DNA from: Ferranicluibacter quercicola
GTDB lineage: Bacteria; Pseudomonadota; Alphaproteobacteria; Rhizobiales; Rhizobiaceae
DNA: 64,000 nt
Assembly: GCF_021168455.1 (NCBI RefSeq)
Contig: NZ_JAJOZR010000001.1
Span: 496,001 to 560,000 of the forward strand
Direction of reading: 5' to 3'
The notes beneath the pieces are model-generated. The model was not told where the DNA came from and did no database searches. It was given only the letters and a program-made list of their open reading frames with translations. Below are positions 1-8,757 of this stretch, in pieces; the first letter of the stretch is position 1, and each line of letters opens with the position of its first letter. Position numbers and translations under genes: made by a program.

Positions 1-1023
1 ATCCGCGCGGTTGATCGAACCGAGGCACCAAGGCTCGCACTCGTCCACATAACGATAAGCCGGTGCGATGATCGCCATGGTCGACGGATCGAGCGCGCCG
101 GTCGGGTGGAGATGATCGCCGATCGAGCACCGCGCGCCATGCGCGAGCATCGCGCCGCATTCATAGACCAGGGCCTCGGGCCGCTTGTACCCGCCGACCT
201 CGCCCCAGGTGAAATGGAACTTGCCCGTCATGCCGAGAAAGTCGAAGCCGATGGGATCGACATACCGGGCGCTCAAGGGAAAATGATCGTAGCCCCAGCC
301 GGCCGTCGGCAGGGATTCCAGCTCCAGATGGCTGTAGTACCGGCGGTAATGCGCGCGCTGGCCGCGCCGGACATGGCCGGAGTTGAAGAACAGCGGCATG
401 ACCGGATCGTGCCGGCGCACGGCCGCCTTTACGGCCTCGTAATAGGCCTCCGTCGAGCGGTCGAGAAAGGTTTCCCGGTCGGCGGGGCGGGTCCAGTCGA
501 GCCCCAGCGCATCCATCTTCGCGCGGGCCGCGGTGGAGACGGTCGGCATCTGGAACGAGATATCGAGAAAGATGCCGTCGCCGTCGCCATAGGTGCGCAT
601 GACCTCGTCCACCTGCCGGCAGAGATAATCGAGATAGGGCGTGGAGAAATCGAGAAAGGCCCAGCCGGTCGGCTCGTTGCGCGACTGCGGCAGCGTGCCG
701 TCCGGCGAGACGATGCGCCATTCGGGATGCGTCTGCGCGGCATGCTCGTCCCAGGCGGCGGAGAGATAGACCGGCGCCCTGATGCCGACCGAATGCAGCG
801 CGTCGATCTGCCCACGCAGGAGGTCGAAGCCGAGGCCCGGATGCATGCGGCCGACATCGGTCGGGTGATAGGACAGGCCGTGATGGCACTTCGAAAACAG
901 CGTGACCGAATCCACATGCGCCGCCCGGTACGTGCTGGCAAAGGTCGCCGCATCGAAGCGGGATCCGACGCCGTCGATGAGGGGGGAGGTGTGGAAGTCG
1001 AGATGGATCTGGCGAAAGCGCAT
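1..1023 (-). CDS. Glycoside hydrolase-like (GHL6 / alpha-amylase-like fold) protein, C-terminus cut by window edge
   Basis: An open frame of 341 codons runs from the ATG at 1023 off the left edge, so the C-terminus is missing. The N-terminus (RQIHLDFHTSP), followed by a Tyr/Asp-rich barrel-like sequence with GDGDGIFLDIS and GFDFLGMTGKFH, resembles the putative glycosyl hydrolase family GHL6, related to A4-type beta-galactosidases and alpha-L-fucosidase-like barrels. No signal peptide is visible, so the enzyme is probably cytoplasmic and acts on an imported oligosaccharide or glycoside. It starts 50 bp downstream of the ATPase gene of the sugar importer on the same strand and is probably the last or a late gene of that operon. 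The substrate is unknown. The family call is from memory of the N-terminal pattern. Confidence 0.7.
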   Translation of the reverse strand, partial: MRFRQIHLDFHTSPLIDGVGSRFDAATFASTYRAAHVDSVTLFSKCHHGLSYHPTDVGRMHPGLGFDLLRGQIDALHSVGIRAPVYLSAAWDEHAAQTHPEWRIVSPDGTLPQSRNEPTGWAFLDFSTPYLDYLCRQVDEVMRTYGDGDGIFLDISFQMPTVSTAARAKMDALGLDWTRPADRETFLDRSTEAYYEAVKAAVRRHDPVMPLFFNSGHVRRGQRAHYRRYYSHLELESLPTAGWGYDHFPLSARYVDPIGFDFLGMTGKFHFTWGEVGGYKRPEALVYECGAMLAHGARCSIGDHLHPTGALDPSTMAIIAPAYRYVDECEPWCLGSINRAD

Positions 1024-1073
1024 AGGGCCTCGAGAGCGTAAGTTTCTGGGAGATGGCGTCGGACTGCGCGTAT

Positions 1074-2210
1074 TCAGGCGGACATGGCGGGGAACCGCAG
1101 CGTGCGGTCGTTGGCATCGAACAGGTAGAAGGCGGCAGGATCGATCGACAGTATCAGGGGATCGCCCGGCCGCAGCATCACCTGGCTCGCGCGATGGGCG
1201 GCGAGATAGCCGTCCTGCGATTCGGAATCGAAGGTTCTGACGTCTCCCGCATCCGCATAGAGCAGCGTTTCCCGGCCAAGGCTTTCGACCACCGCCACGC
1301 GGGCGGGAATGGCGATCTCGCCGGGCGCGCCTTGACCGAACATCTCGGCCCGCAGGCCCAGCGTGACCACGTCGCCGATGGCCGGCAGATCCGCATCCGG
1401 CTCGATCTCGAGCTGGATCGGCATCGGCAGCCCCCCGGCCAGAACCGTCACGCTCCTTGCGCCGGCCGAGACGATCCGGCCTTTCATAAAATTCATGCGC
1501 GGCGAGCCGAGAAAACCGGCCACGAACCGGTTGAGCGGTCGGTTGTAGAGATCGAGCGGCGCGCCGACCTGTTCGATCCGGCCGGCATTCATCACCACGA
1601 TCCGTGTCGCCATGGTCATGGCCTCGGTCTGGTCGTGGGTCACATAGACCATCGTCGCCCTGAGCTCGGCATGCAGCCGGCCCAGCTCGACGCGCATCTG
1701 CGAACGAAGTGCCGCATCGAGATTGGACAGGGGTTCGTCGAACAGGAACACGTGGGGCGCGCGGGTGATGGCACGGCCGATGGCGACGCGCTGCTTCTGC
1801 CCGCCCGACAGCTGTTTCGGGGTCTTGTGCAGGTGCTCCTCGATCCGCAGGATGTTTGCGGCTTTCGCCACGGCGGCAGCGATCTCCGCCTTCGGCCGGC
1901 CGGCCATCTTCAGCGCGAACCCCATGTTCTCGGCCACCGTCATATGCGGGTAGAGCGCGTAGTTCTGAAACACCATGGCGACGCCACGGTCCGACGGTTC
2001 GGCATGGGTGATGTCGCGTCCGTCGATGCGGATCGCGCCAGAGGTGATCGTCTCAAGCCCGGCGATGGAGCGCAGCAGAGTGGACTTACCGCAGCCCGAC
2101 GGGCCCACCATGACGACGAACTCGCCGGGCTCCGCGGTGAAGCTCACGCCCTTGATGGCGGCAAAACTGTCGTAGGACTTCACGACGCTGTCGATCTGGA
2201 GACTTGGCAT
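1074..2210 (-). CDS. Sugar ABC transporter ATP-binding protein, UgpC/MalK type
   Basis: This 378-residue ATPase powers the importer encoded just upstream. Walker A is GPSGCGKST at residues 36-44, the signature LSGGQ at 134-138, and Walker B FLFDEP with Asp158/Glu159. The D-loop, the H-loop (VYVTHDQ) and a C-terminal TOBE-type regulatory region after about residue 235 give the usual MalK/UgpC length. It lies 9 bp downstream of the second permease gene in a tight operon (solute-binding protein, permease, permease, ATPase, hydrolase). ATPases of this subfamily are sometimes shared between several sugar importers. The family is certain. The sugar, probably an oligosaccharide or glycoside, is inferred only from the neighbouring hydrolase. 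Confidence 0.95.
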   Translation of the reverse strand: MPSLQIDSVVKSYDSFAAIKGVSFTAEPGEFVVMVGPSGCGKSTLLRSIAGLETITSGAIRIDGRDITHAEPSDRGVAMVFQNYALYPHMTVAENMGFALKMAGRPKAEIAAAVAKAANILRIEEHLHKTPKQLSGGQKQRVAIGRAITRAPHVFLFDEPLSNLDAALRSQMRVELGRLHAELRATMVYVTHDQTEAMTMATRIVVMNAGRIEQVGAPLDLYNRPLNRFVAGFLGSPRMNFMKGRIVSAGARSVTVLAGGLPMPIQLEIEPDADLPAIGDVVTLGLRAEMFGQGAPGEIAIPARVAVVESLGRETLLYADAGDVRTFDSESQDGYLAAHRASQVMLRPGDPLILSIDPAAFYLFDANDRTLRFPAMSA

Positions 2211-2219
2211 GCGGCGATC

Positions 2220-3041
2220 CTATTTTCCGAGACCGGACATCGAGCGGACGAAATGACGCTGGGCAGCGACGAAGACGACCAGCAGCGGAAGGGTGGCGAT
2301 GGCGAGACCCGCCATCAGGGCCGGCCAGTCCGCGCTGTACTGGCCGATCAGCCCGTAGATGCCGACGGGCAGTGTGCGGACCCGCGTTTCGGTCAAGAGC
2401 ATCAGGGCGAGAATGAATTCGTTCCAGTTGAAGACCGCCTGAAAAATCGCGGCACTGGCGACGACCGGACCCGACAGGGGCAGCACGATGCGCCAGAACA
2501 CCTGGAACCGGCTGCAGCCGTCGAGGCGCGCCGCTTCCTCCAGTTCACGGGGGAACTCCAGAAAGAACGCGTAGAACAGCATGGTGGTGAACGGGATGCC
2601 GTAGGCGGCATAGGGGATGACGATGGCGATCTGCGAATTCAGCAGCCCGGCCGCGGAGACGAGCTGGTAGAGCGGCACCAGAACGCTTTGCACCGGCACG
2701 GCAAAGCCCGCGACAATCAGGAGGTAGAGAACCTGCATCCGCCGCGACGACGCGCGCGCAAGCACGTAGGCCGCCAGCGCGCTGACCACGACGATCAGCG
2801 TGACGGACAGCGCGGTGACGACGACAGAATTGAACAGGAACCCGCCGATGCCGATGCCCCAGGCCCGCTCGAAGGCGGCAAAACTCAGGGTCTTCGGCAG
2901 GCCGAGCGGCCTGGTGAAGATGTCTGCCTGCGACTTGAAGGCGGCGACGAACATCAGGCAGAGCGGCGCAAGCACGAACAGCGTCCAGACGGTCATGACG
3001 AGGTGAAGGCCGATCGACACGAGACGATAGCGGGAGGTCAT
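2220..3041 (-). CDS. Sugar ABC transporter permease, MalG/UgpE type
   Basis: An inner-membrane permease of 273 residues, read from the ATG at 3041 (N-terminus MTSRYRLVSIG). Its frame stays open further upstream, but that extension overlaps the upstream permease gene and lacks permease character. A first membrane segment around residues 10-35 is followed by five more. The EAA loop, EAARLDGCSRFQVFWRIVLP, is the coupling helix that docks to the ATPase. It ends with a short basic tail. It forms a heterodimer with the product of the gene at 3055-3978. The spacing to that gene is 13 bp, which supports co-translation. Confidence 0.93.
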   Translation of the reverse strand: MTSRYRLVSIGLHLVMTVWTLFVLAPLCLMFVAAFKSQADIFTRPLGLPKTLSFAAFERAWGIGIGGFLFNSVVVTALSVTLIVVVSALAAYVLARASSRRMQVLYLLIVAGFAVPVQSVLVPLYQLVSAAGLLNSQIAIVIPYAAYGIPFTTMLFYAFFLEFPRELEEAARLDGCSRFQVFWRIVLPLSGPVVASAAIFQAVFNWNEFILALMLLTETRVRTLPVGIYGLIGQYSADWPALMAGLAIATLPLLVVFVAAQRHFVRSMSGLGK

Positions 3042-3054
3042 GGATGCATCTCCC

Positions 3055-3978
3055 TCAGGCTTTGCGCGACAGGCGCAGTTGCAGCCAGCCGAAGAGGACC
3101 GCGATGGCCAGAAGCACCACCGACATGGCATTGGCGTAACCCATATTGCCGAGCCGGAACGCCTGCAGGTAGCTGTAGGTGCCCAGCACCTGCGTGGCAT
3201 TCGCCGGGCCGCCGCCGGTGGTGACGAAGACGAGATCGAACACTTTCAGGCCCCCGACCACGGTGATCAGCGTGCCGACGATCAACACGTTGCGGATGCC
3301 CGGCAGGGTGATGTAGCGAAAGGCGCGAAACCCCTTGGCGCCATCGAGGGCGGCAGCCTCGTAAAGCTCCTTGGGAATGCTCTGAAGACCGGCGAGAACG
3401 AGGATCATCTGGAAGCCGACATTCTGCCAGGCGGCAATCACCAGCAACATCCAGAGCGAAATCTGCGGATCGCCAAGCCAGCCGAGCTTCGGCGGACGAA
3501 AGCCCAGCGATTTGACGATGCCGTTCAGCGGCCCGACATTCGGGTCGAGGATGAGGATCCAGACGAAGGCGACGGCGATGGACGAGACCACGACCGGCAT
3601 GAAGATGATCGTGCGGTAGATCGCGTTGCCGCGCCGGACGCCCCGATCGAGAATGGCGGCGAGAATCGTGCCCAGACCCACCTGCGTGATCGCCGAACCG
3701 ACGATCAGGAAAGCATTGTTGCGAAGCGCCGTCCAGAACACCGGATCGCCGGCCGCCCGCAGATAGTTCCCCATGCCGACGAACACCCAGTTGCGCGAGG
3801 TGATCGTGAATTCGAAGAAGGACCCGACGATCGCATAGACCGCCGGCGCGAGAATGAAGAGACCGACCAGAACGAGCGCCGGAAGAAGCATGGCCCCGCT
3901 CAGCACGTCCCGCCGTCCGCGCGGGGAGGAACGCCCCTGTTGCGTTACATCTGTCATCGGGCTCACTTTTCGCCGCAT
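3055..3978 (-). CDS. Sugar ABC transporter permease, MalF/UgpA type
   Basis: An inner-membrane permease of 307 residues. The first membrane helix follows a basic N-terminus, and the EAA loop (ALDGAKGFRAFRYITLPG) lies in the C-terminal half. The chosen ATG at 3978 is 3 bp after the stop of the solute-binding protein gene. A second ATG at 3957 (MTDV) would give 300 residues and has a comparably weak Shine-Dalgarno sequence, so the exact start is open. It pairs with the product of 2220-3041 to form the pore of a carbohydrate importer of the CUT1 class. Confidence 0.92.
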   Translation of the reverse strand: MRRKVSPMTDVTQQGRSSPRGRRDVLSGAMLLPALVLVGLFILAPAVYAIVGSFFEFTITSRNWVFVGMGNYLRAAGDPVFWTALRNNAFLIVGSAITQVGLGTILAAILDRGVRRGNAIYRTIIFMPVVVSSIAVAFVWILILDPNVGPLNGIVKSLGFRPPKLGWLGDPQISLWMLLVIAAWQNVGFQMILVLAGLQSIPKELYEAAALDGAKGFRAFRYITLPGIRNVLIVGTLITVVGGLKVFDLVFVTTGGGPANATQVLGTYSYLQAFRLGNMGYANAMSVVLLAIAVLFGWLQLRLSRKA

Positions 3979-3981
3979 GCT

Positions 3982-5280
3982 TTACTTCGCCGCCAGCTTC
4001 GCTTGGGCGGCGAGAGCAGACTGGCGGATCTGCGCCACGGCCTCCGCCGGCGTCACGGTGCGGTTGAGAACCTCGACCGTGGCGTTGAGATAGGCATCGG
4101 CCACGCTGGCCTCGAGGAGCACGTCGAGCACGTTGATGCCGCGGGTGAAGGTCCCCATGTCGGCGACGATCTCCCGGAATTGCGGCGTGGCATTCGGCAC
4201 GCTGTCGATCATCTTCGGGTTGGACGGCAGGAATTTCGTCAGCTCTGCAAACTTCGCACCCTGCCCGGGGGATACGAGGAAGCTGATCCATTCGACCGCC
4301 TCCTTCGCATGCTGCGTCTTGCTCGACACCTGGAAACCTTCGGGCACCAGGAAGTTGGCGCCGGCCTCACCCTTGCCGCCTTCGACGAGCGGCAGGCGGA
4401 AGAAGCCGTAATCCGTGAAGCCGGCCGCATCGAGCCCCGCCGTGCACCAGGTGCCGCAGAACTCCATCGGCGAGTCCTGCGTGGCGAACATCGCGTCCGC
4501 GACGGTATATTCGGTGGCGTTCGGCGCCTCCTCGAAGCAACCGGCATCCTGCAGCTTGAGGAGCTCGTCAAAGGCCTGCGCATAGCCCGGATCCGTGAAC
4601 AGCGCATCCGCCGGACGAGCGAGATCGTAATCGGCCGCCGTGCCGTCGATGCCCATGACCCGCTCGTTCAGCATGGTCATCCAGTGGATGGCCTTCCAGC
4701 GCGTCTTGTTGCCGAGCGGCATCGGCACCGTATCGGGATCGATCGCCCGCACCGCCTTGCAGACGCCGGCAAGCTCGGCCATCGTCTTCGGCAGGGAGAT
4801 CTTGTTCGTGGCGAAATAGTCCTTGTTGTAGAACACGTATTTGCTCACCGCATCGGCCGCCGCCCCATAGAGCCTGCCGTCATAGCGGAAGGCATCCAGC
4901 AGCCCCGCACCCAGCTCGGTCCCGAATCCGCCCTTGGCCATGGCGGCATCGGTGATGTCGAGCGCCAGACCGTCGCGCACCAGCCGTTTGGCGGCATCGC
5001 CCGACCAGTTGAAAAACACATCCGGCGCGTCCGAACCCACCAGCGCCACGGGCAGGCTCGTCTTGTAGGCGTCGCCCGGAAAGGTCTGGTGCTCGATGGT
5101 GACGTCCGGATGCGTCTTCTTGAACGCCTCGGCCGCCTGCGCGATGAATTCCGGGTAGCCGGGGTTATCGAGCGTCCACATCTTCAGCCTGACGTCCTGC
5201 GCGAGGGCGGCGGGCACGGCGCCGAGCAAGCCCAGGGCGAGTGCCATGATGTGCACGGGTCTTTGCAAAAAGGTCTTCAT
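3982..5280 (-). CDS. Extracellular sugar-binding protein, family 1
   Basis: The 432-residue periplasmic receptor of the CUT1 importer. A cleavable signal peptide ends near residue 27 (ALGLLGAVPAALAQD). The mature part begins with VRLKMWTLDNPG and contains the family-1 pattern of a beta strand followed by FKKTHPDVTIE and a ligand-proximal GDAYKTSL segment. It is the first gene of the minus-strand operon and is divergent from the LacI gene, so the importer, ATPase and hydrolase are probably induced by the imported sugar. The ligand cannot be deduced. Family members bind oligosaccharides, glycerol-3-phosphate or polyols. Confidence 0.93.
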   Translation of the reverse strand: MKTFLQRPVHIMALALGLLGAVPAALAQDVRLKMWTLDNPGYPEFIAQAAEAFKKTHPDVTIEHQTFPGDAYKTSLPVALVGSDAPDVFFNWSGDAAKRLVRDGLALDITDAAMAKGGFGTELGAGLLDAFRYDGRLYGAAADAVSKYVFYNKDYFATNKISLPKTMAELAGVCKAVRAIDPDTVPMPLGNKTRWKAIHWMTMLNERVMGIDGTAADYDLARPADALFTDPGYAQAFDELLKLQDAGCFEEAPNATEYTVADAMFATQDSPMEFCGTWCTAGLDAAGFTDYGFFRLPLVEGGKGEAGANFLVPEGFQVSSKTQHAKEAVEWISFLVSPGQGAKFAELTKFLPSNPKMIDSVPNATPQFREIVADMGTFTRGINVLDVLLEASVADAYLNATVEVLNRTVTPAEAVAQIRQSALAAQAKLAAK

Positions 5281-5319
5281 GCTCGCTCCATGGCCGGGAC
5301 TGCGGTCTCACTTGATTGA

Positions 5320-5333
5320 TCGAACCGTTTCGA
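5320..5333. promoter_or_regulatory. Candidate LacI-family operator between divergent transcription units
   Basis: The imperfect palindrome TCGAACCGTTTCGA has 12 of 14 symmetric positions around a central CG, the usual layout of LacI/GalR operators. It lies 40 bp upstream of the solute-binding protein start and 140 bp upstream of the LacI start, in the 192-bp divergent region. The assignment to the neighbouring LacI protein is inference. The rest of the intergenic region is A/T-richer than the genes and shows no other clear site. Confidence 0.55.
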
Positions 5334-5472
5334 CTACGAATTAATCATGCCTAAATTAAAGGCGCAAGCATCGAACATCGGTCAAAACGGATCGAACAGA
5401 CAAAACTGCCGGACCGTGGTTCCAGAGCCTCTCGGACCACTGGAACGCAGGACACTCTCGAGGAGGGGACGC

Positions 5473-6492
5473 ATGGCAACCATACGGGATGTGGCAAAAA
5501 AGGCGGGCGTGGCCATTTCGACGGTATCGCTTGCCATGAATGGTACCGGCCCGGTCAGCCCGGAAACGCTGAAGCGCGTGCTGGAAGCGAGCGAAGCCGT
5601 CGGCTACAGACCCAACGTCCTGGCACAGAGCTTGAAGCGCGGACACAGCAAGCTGATCGGTCTCGTCCTCGGCGATATCGGCAACCCGTTCTTCAGCCGC
5701 CTGCTGCGCGTGGTCGACAGCATTCTCTCGGAAACCGACCACATGGTGATCGTGGTGGAAACCGCATCCCATGCCGAGCGGGAACGCAGGACCCTCGATC
5801 AGCTCCGCCACCACCGGGTCGGCGGCATTCTGATGGCGCCGATGACCAACGACCCGGGTTTCGCGGCGTTTCTCTCAAGGCTCGATATCCCGGTCGTCCT
5901 CATCGACCAGAACGTGGACGGGGCGAACCTCGATTTCGTCAGCTCGGACAATGCGCTGGCGACGACCATGCTGACGGAATATCTCCTGCGCATGGGGCAT
6001 CGACGCATCGCCTTCATCGGCGGCGATCCCGGCCAGTGGACGGCAGCCTTGCGGCGCAAGGGCTTTCGCGATGCCATGGCGGCCTCAAACCTGCCTGTCG
6101 AACCCGCCATGGAGATCGTCGCGGATTTCAGCGGCGAGAAGGCCTACGACCAGGTCGTGCGCCTGTTGTCGATGCCGCAGCGCCCGACGGCGCTGGTCAC
6201 CGCGAGCAACCTCATGGCGCTGGGCGCGCTACAGGCCATCAACGATCTCGGCTTCAGTTGCCCGCAGGAGATTTCCCTGACCGGCGTCGATGACGTGCCC
6301 TGGAGCACCGTCCTCAAGCCGCGACTGACCATCGCCGCGCAACCGGTCGAGGAACTGGCGCGTGTCGCCGCCAACTTCCTCATCGAGCGCATGACGCTGC
6401 GCGGCGGCGTCGCCCTTCCGCCACGCACCCACATCGCCATCCCCAGGCTGGTCGTCGGCACCTCCTGCGCGCCGCCCTCCGCATGCGCATAG
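5473..6492 (+). CDS. LacI-family transcriptional regulator
   Basis: A 339-residue repressor-type protein. The helix-turn-helix is at the N-terminus (ATIRDVAKKAGVAISTVS, residues 2-19) and is followed by the hinge helix and a periplasmic-binding-protein-like sugar sensor (KLIGLVLGDIGNPFFSRLL onward). The start at 5473 has AGGAGG 6 bp upstream and puts the HTH at the extreme N-terminus. A longer in-frame reading from 5347 adds 42 residues without domain character and was not chosen. It is divergent from the CUT1 sugar operon, which it most likely controls. The inducer is presumably the imported sugar or a metabolite of it. Confidence 0.94.
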   Translation: MATIRDVAKKAGVAISTVSLAMNGTGPVSPETLKRVLEASEAVGYRPNVLAQSLKRGHSKLIGLVLGDIGNPFFSRLLRVVDSILSETDHMVIVVETASHAERERRTLDQLRHHRVGGILMAPMTNDPGFAAFLSRLDIPVVLIDQNVDGANLDFVSSDNALATTMLTEYLLRMGHRRIAFIGGDPGQWTAALRRKGFRDAMAASNLPVEPAMEIVADFSGEKAYDQVVRLLSMPQRPTALVTASNLMALGALQAINDLGFSCPQEISLTGVDDVPWSTVLKPRLTIAAQPVEELARVAANFLIERMTLRGGVALPPRTHIAIPRLVVGTSCAPPSACA

Positions 6493-6527
6493 TCGCTTCC
6501 GGGAAGCACTTGAGGAGGTCGCGATCG

Positions 6528-7850
6528 TCAGGCGTGCGGTGGCACGGCCGCGCCGGCGAGCTTGGTTTTGACCCAGTCGGAGACGCGGTAGTACCGCAGG
6601 GTCAGCTGCGGTCCATAATTCATATAGAAGGGTGCGGCCGTCAACGGCTCGAGTTTCAGCGAGAGCTCCGCCGGTGGTATGCCCTTCGCCCATTCCGACA
6701 GGATCCCACCCAGCATGCTACCCGTCGGCACACCACGGCCCGACAGCCCCGTCAGGGCAACGACACCCGGCGCTAGGTCGTAGAGACGCGGCACGGTGCG
6801 ATATTGCATGTCCAGCTCGCCGAACCAGAAATAGTCCCACCGAATCTCGCTCCGGATTTGCGGATGCAGCCATTTCAGCCGGTCGCTCATCACGGTTCGC
6901 GTATAGCCCATATCGCGCCCGCGCCGTCCCATGGGGAACATCGACACGACGATCCGTCCCTCCGCATTGTATTTGTAGACGTAGATATCGCCGCGCCCAT
7001 CATGGATGGTGGTGTTTTGCGGCAGGACCGAGCGACGCTCCTCATCCGATAGCGGCTGCGTGGCGGCCACGAAGACTTTCTGGATCTTGAAGGTCCGGTC
7101 GAGCTTCGGCCAACCGCCGACCGTATAGGCTCCGGTTGCAAAAATGACCTTGTCCGCCAGCACCTTGCCCTCGGGCGTGCTGACGGCCCATCCCGCCCCC
7201 GCGCGGTCGCATGCCTTGACCGGCGAATGGGTGTAAACGGCACCACCTTCCTGGATGACCGCGCGGGCAAGACCGCGGGAATAGCCGAGCGGGTTGAGAT
7301 GACCCGCCTCCTCGTGCAGCCAGCCGCCGTAAAAGCGGGGGCTTCCCGTGACCCTTTCCACCTCCTGCCGGTCGAGCACACGTGTTCTCGCGCCGACAGC
7401 GTTGTAGGTGCGGACCTTCTCCTCGATCGTCTTCATCATTCCGGGATAGGGTGCGCCCATGACATAGCCGTTCTGCTGCCATTCGCACGGGATCTGATAC
7501 TGCTCGATCATGCTGGAAACCCGGTCGTTGGCACGGGTCTGTCGGGCGATCAGTCGTTCGGCCCAGGGCTCGCCCAGCATCGTGCGCAGTTGGGGCAGGC
7601 TGTAATGGGTGAAGGTCGGCGTGCAATGGCCGGCATTGCGACCGGACCCGCCGAAGCCGATCTCCTCCCTTTCCAGGAGCACGACGCTGACACCGGCGCG
7701 GGCAAGGTCCAGGGCTGTGGTGAGCCCGGTATAACCGCCGCCGACGATGCACACATCGGCTTTGACAGCGCCCTGCAGCGCCGTGGTCTCCACGGGCGGG
7801 GTGGCCGTCGCGTACCAGAGGGTCGTATCGAAGGGTGAAAATCGGGTCAT
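6528..7850 (-). CDS. FAD-dependent amine/amino-acid oxidase (DAO family, PuuB-like)
   Basis: A 440-residue oxidoreductase read from the ATG at 7850 (MTRFSPFDT). The dinucleotide-binding motif VGGGYTGL sits near residue 35, and SGRNAGHCTP is the second flavin-contacting loop of the D-amino-acid-oxidase family. The C-terminal part ends with TGLSGRGVPTGSMLGG, the FAD-closing motif. Its closest look-alikes are gamma-glutamylputrescine oxidase (PuuB) and other secondary-amine oxidases. It is the last gene of the peptide-transporter operon, 11 bp after a permease, so its substrate is probably what the transporter brings in. Longer readings upstream are out-of-frame shadows of the permease gene. Confidence 0.88.
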   Translation of the reverse strand: MTRFSPFDTTLWYATATPPVETTALQGAVKADVCIVGGGYTGLTTALDLARAGVSVVLLEREEIGFGGSGRNAGHCTPTFTHYSLPQLRTMLGEPWAERLIARQTRANDRVSSMIEQYQIPCEWQQNGYVMGAPYPGMMKTIEEKVRTYNAVGARTRVLDRQEVERVTGSPRFYGGWLHEEAGHLNPLGYSRGLARAVIQEGGAVYTHSPVKACDRAGAGWAVSTPEGKVLADKVIFATGAYTVGGWPKLDRTFKIQKVFVAATQPLSDEERRSVLPQNTTIHDGRGDIYVYKYNAEGRIVVSMFPMGRRGRDMGYTRTVMSDRLKWLHPQIRSEIRWDYFWFGELDMQYRTVPRLYDLAPGVVALTGLSGRGVPTGSMLGGILSEWAKGIPPAELSLKLEPLTAAPFYMNYGPQLTLRYYRVSDWVKTKLAGAAVPPHA

Positions 7851-7861
7851 GCGGCGTCCCG

Positions 7862-8746
7862 TCAGTTCATGTCGCTGCGCGCGTCGAGTGCATCGCGCAG
7901 GCCGTCTCCGATGAAGTTGAAGCTGGTGACGGCGAGCGTAATCGCCACACCGGGCACGATCGCCAGCCAGGGCGCGCGGTCGAGATATTGCTGTGCGCCG
8001 TTCAGCATATTGCCCCAGCTCGGCAGCGGCGGCTGAATGCCGTAGCCGAGAAAGCTGACATAGGCCTCGAGAAGGATGGCGCGGGCGACGGTGAGCGTCG
8101 CGGCAACGATGATCGGGCCGATGGCGTTCGGCAGCAACTCGCGAAACATGATCCATCTGTTGGAAAGACCGAGCATTCGCGCCGCCAGAACGAAATCCCG
8201 TTCCCGCAGCGAGCGAACCTCGGCTTCGACGATGCGGGCGATCTCCATCCAGCTGGTGACCGCGATGATGACGGTGATCATGAACGGACTCGGTTTGATA
8301 AAAGCCGCAAGCGCCAGAAGCAGAAAGATGCTGGGGAAGGACAGGAAGGCATCGACGAAGCGCATCAGCAGCACCCCCGTGCGCCCGCCATAATACCCGG
8401 CGCAGACGCCGATAACGGTTCCGATGATCGTGCTCAGAAGCATGGCGAAGAAGCCGACGAGGAGCGAAATGCGCCCGGCCATGAACAGGCGCGCCGCAAG
8501 GTCGCGGCCGAGCGGATCCGTTCCGAGGATGTGGTAGCCGGTCAGCGGCGGTGCGAAACGCGCTCGAACATCGATGAACAGCTCGTCGAACGGCAGCAGA
8601 TAGGGCCCGATGAGGCAGGCAAGCGCCAGCACGGTGATCATGATCAGCCCGACCATGGCAAGCCGGTGACGGGCGAAACGGCGGAAGGTGCGGTTGTGCC
8701 ACCAATGGGACTTGACGGAACCGGGCAGGGAAACGGTTGCGGACAT
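7862..8746 (-). CDS. Dipeptide/oligopeptide-type ABC permease, DppC type
   Basis: A 294-residue inner-membrane permease starting at 8746 (MSATVSLPGSV). It has the DppC pattern: a cytoplasmic N-terminus with FRRFARHRLAMVGL leading into the first helix, a long periplasmic segment with GTDPLGRDLAARL, and the inner EAA loop (RERDFVLAARMLGLSNRW). It forms the pore with the DppB-type product immediately upstream (11-bp gap). Family members import di- and oligopeptides, nickel, opines or glutathione. The neighbouring FAD oxidases suggest a non-peptide amine or opine-like substrate. Confidence 0.93.
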   Translation of the reverse strand: MSATVSLPGSVKSHWWHNRTFRRFARHRLAMVGLIMITVLALACLIGPYLLPFDELFIDVRARFAPPLTGYHILGTDPLGRDLAARLFMAGRISLLVGFFAMLLSTIIGTVIGVCAGYYGGRTGVLLMRFVDAFLSFPSIFLLLALAAFIKPSPFMITVIIAVTSWMEIARIVEAEVRSLRERDFVLAARMLGLSNRWIMFRELLPNAIGPIIVAATLTVARAILLEAYVSFLGYGIQPPLPSWGNMLNGAQQYLDRAPWLAIVPGVAITLAVTSFNFIGDGLRDALDARSDMN

Positions 8747-8757
8747 GATTTCTCTTC

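Noticed and set aside
1053..3224. 723-codon plus-strand open frame opposite the ATPase and permease genes
   Set aside because: It is the antisense shadow of GC-rich genes. The protein is rich in Arg/His/Asp and Gly with no domain pattern, and the opposite strand encodes clear ABC proteins with perfect motifs.
5374..5392. Second LacI operator near the repressor start
   Set aside because: The ATCGGTCAAAACGGATCGA stretch has the right bases but no usable symmetry. The site at 5320-5333 is clearly better.
6495..6507. GCTTCCGGGAAGC as a terminator between convergent genes
   Set aside because: The symmetric sequence leaves room for only a 4-bp stem with a realistic loop and has no T-tract, so I do not call it.
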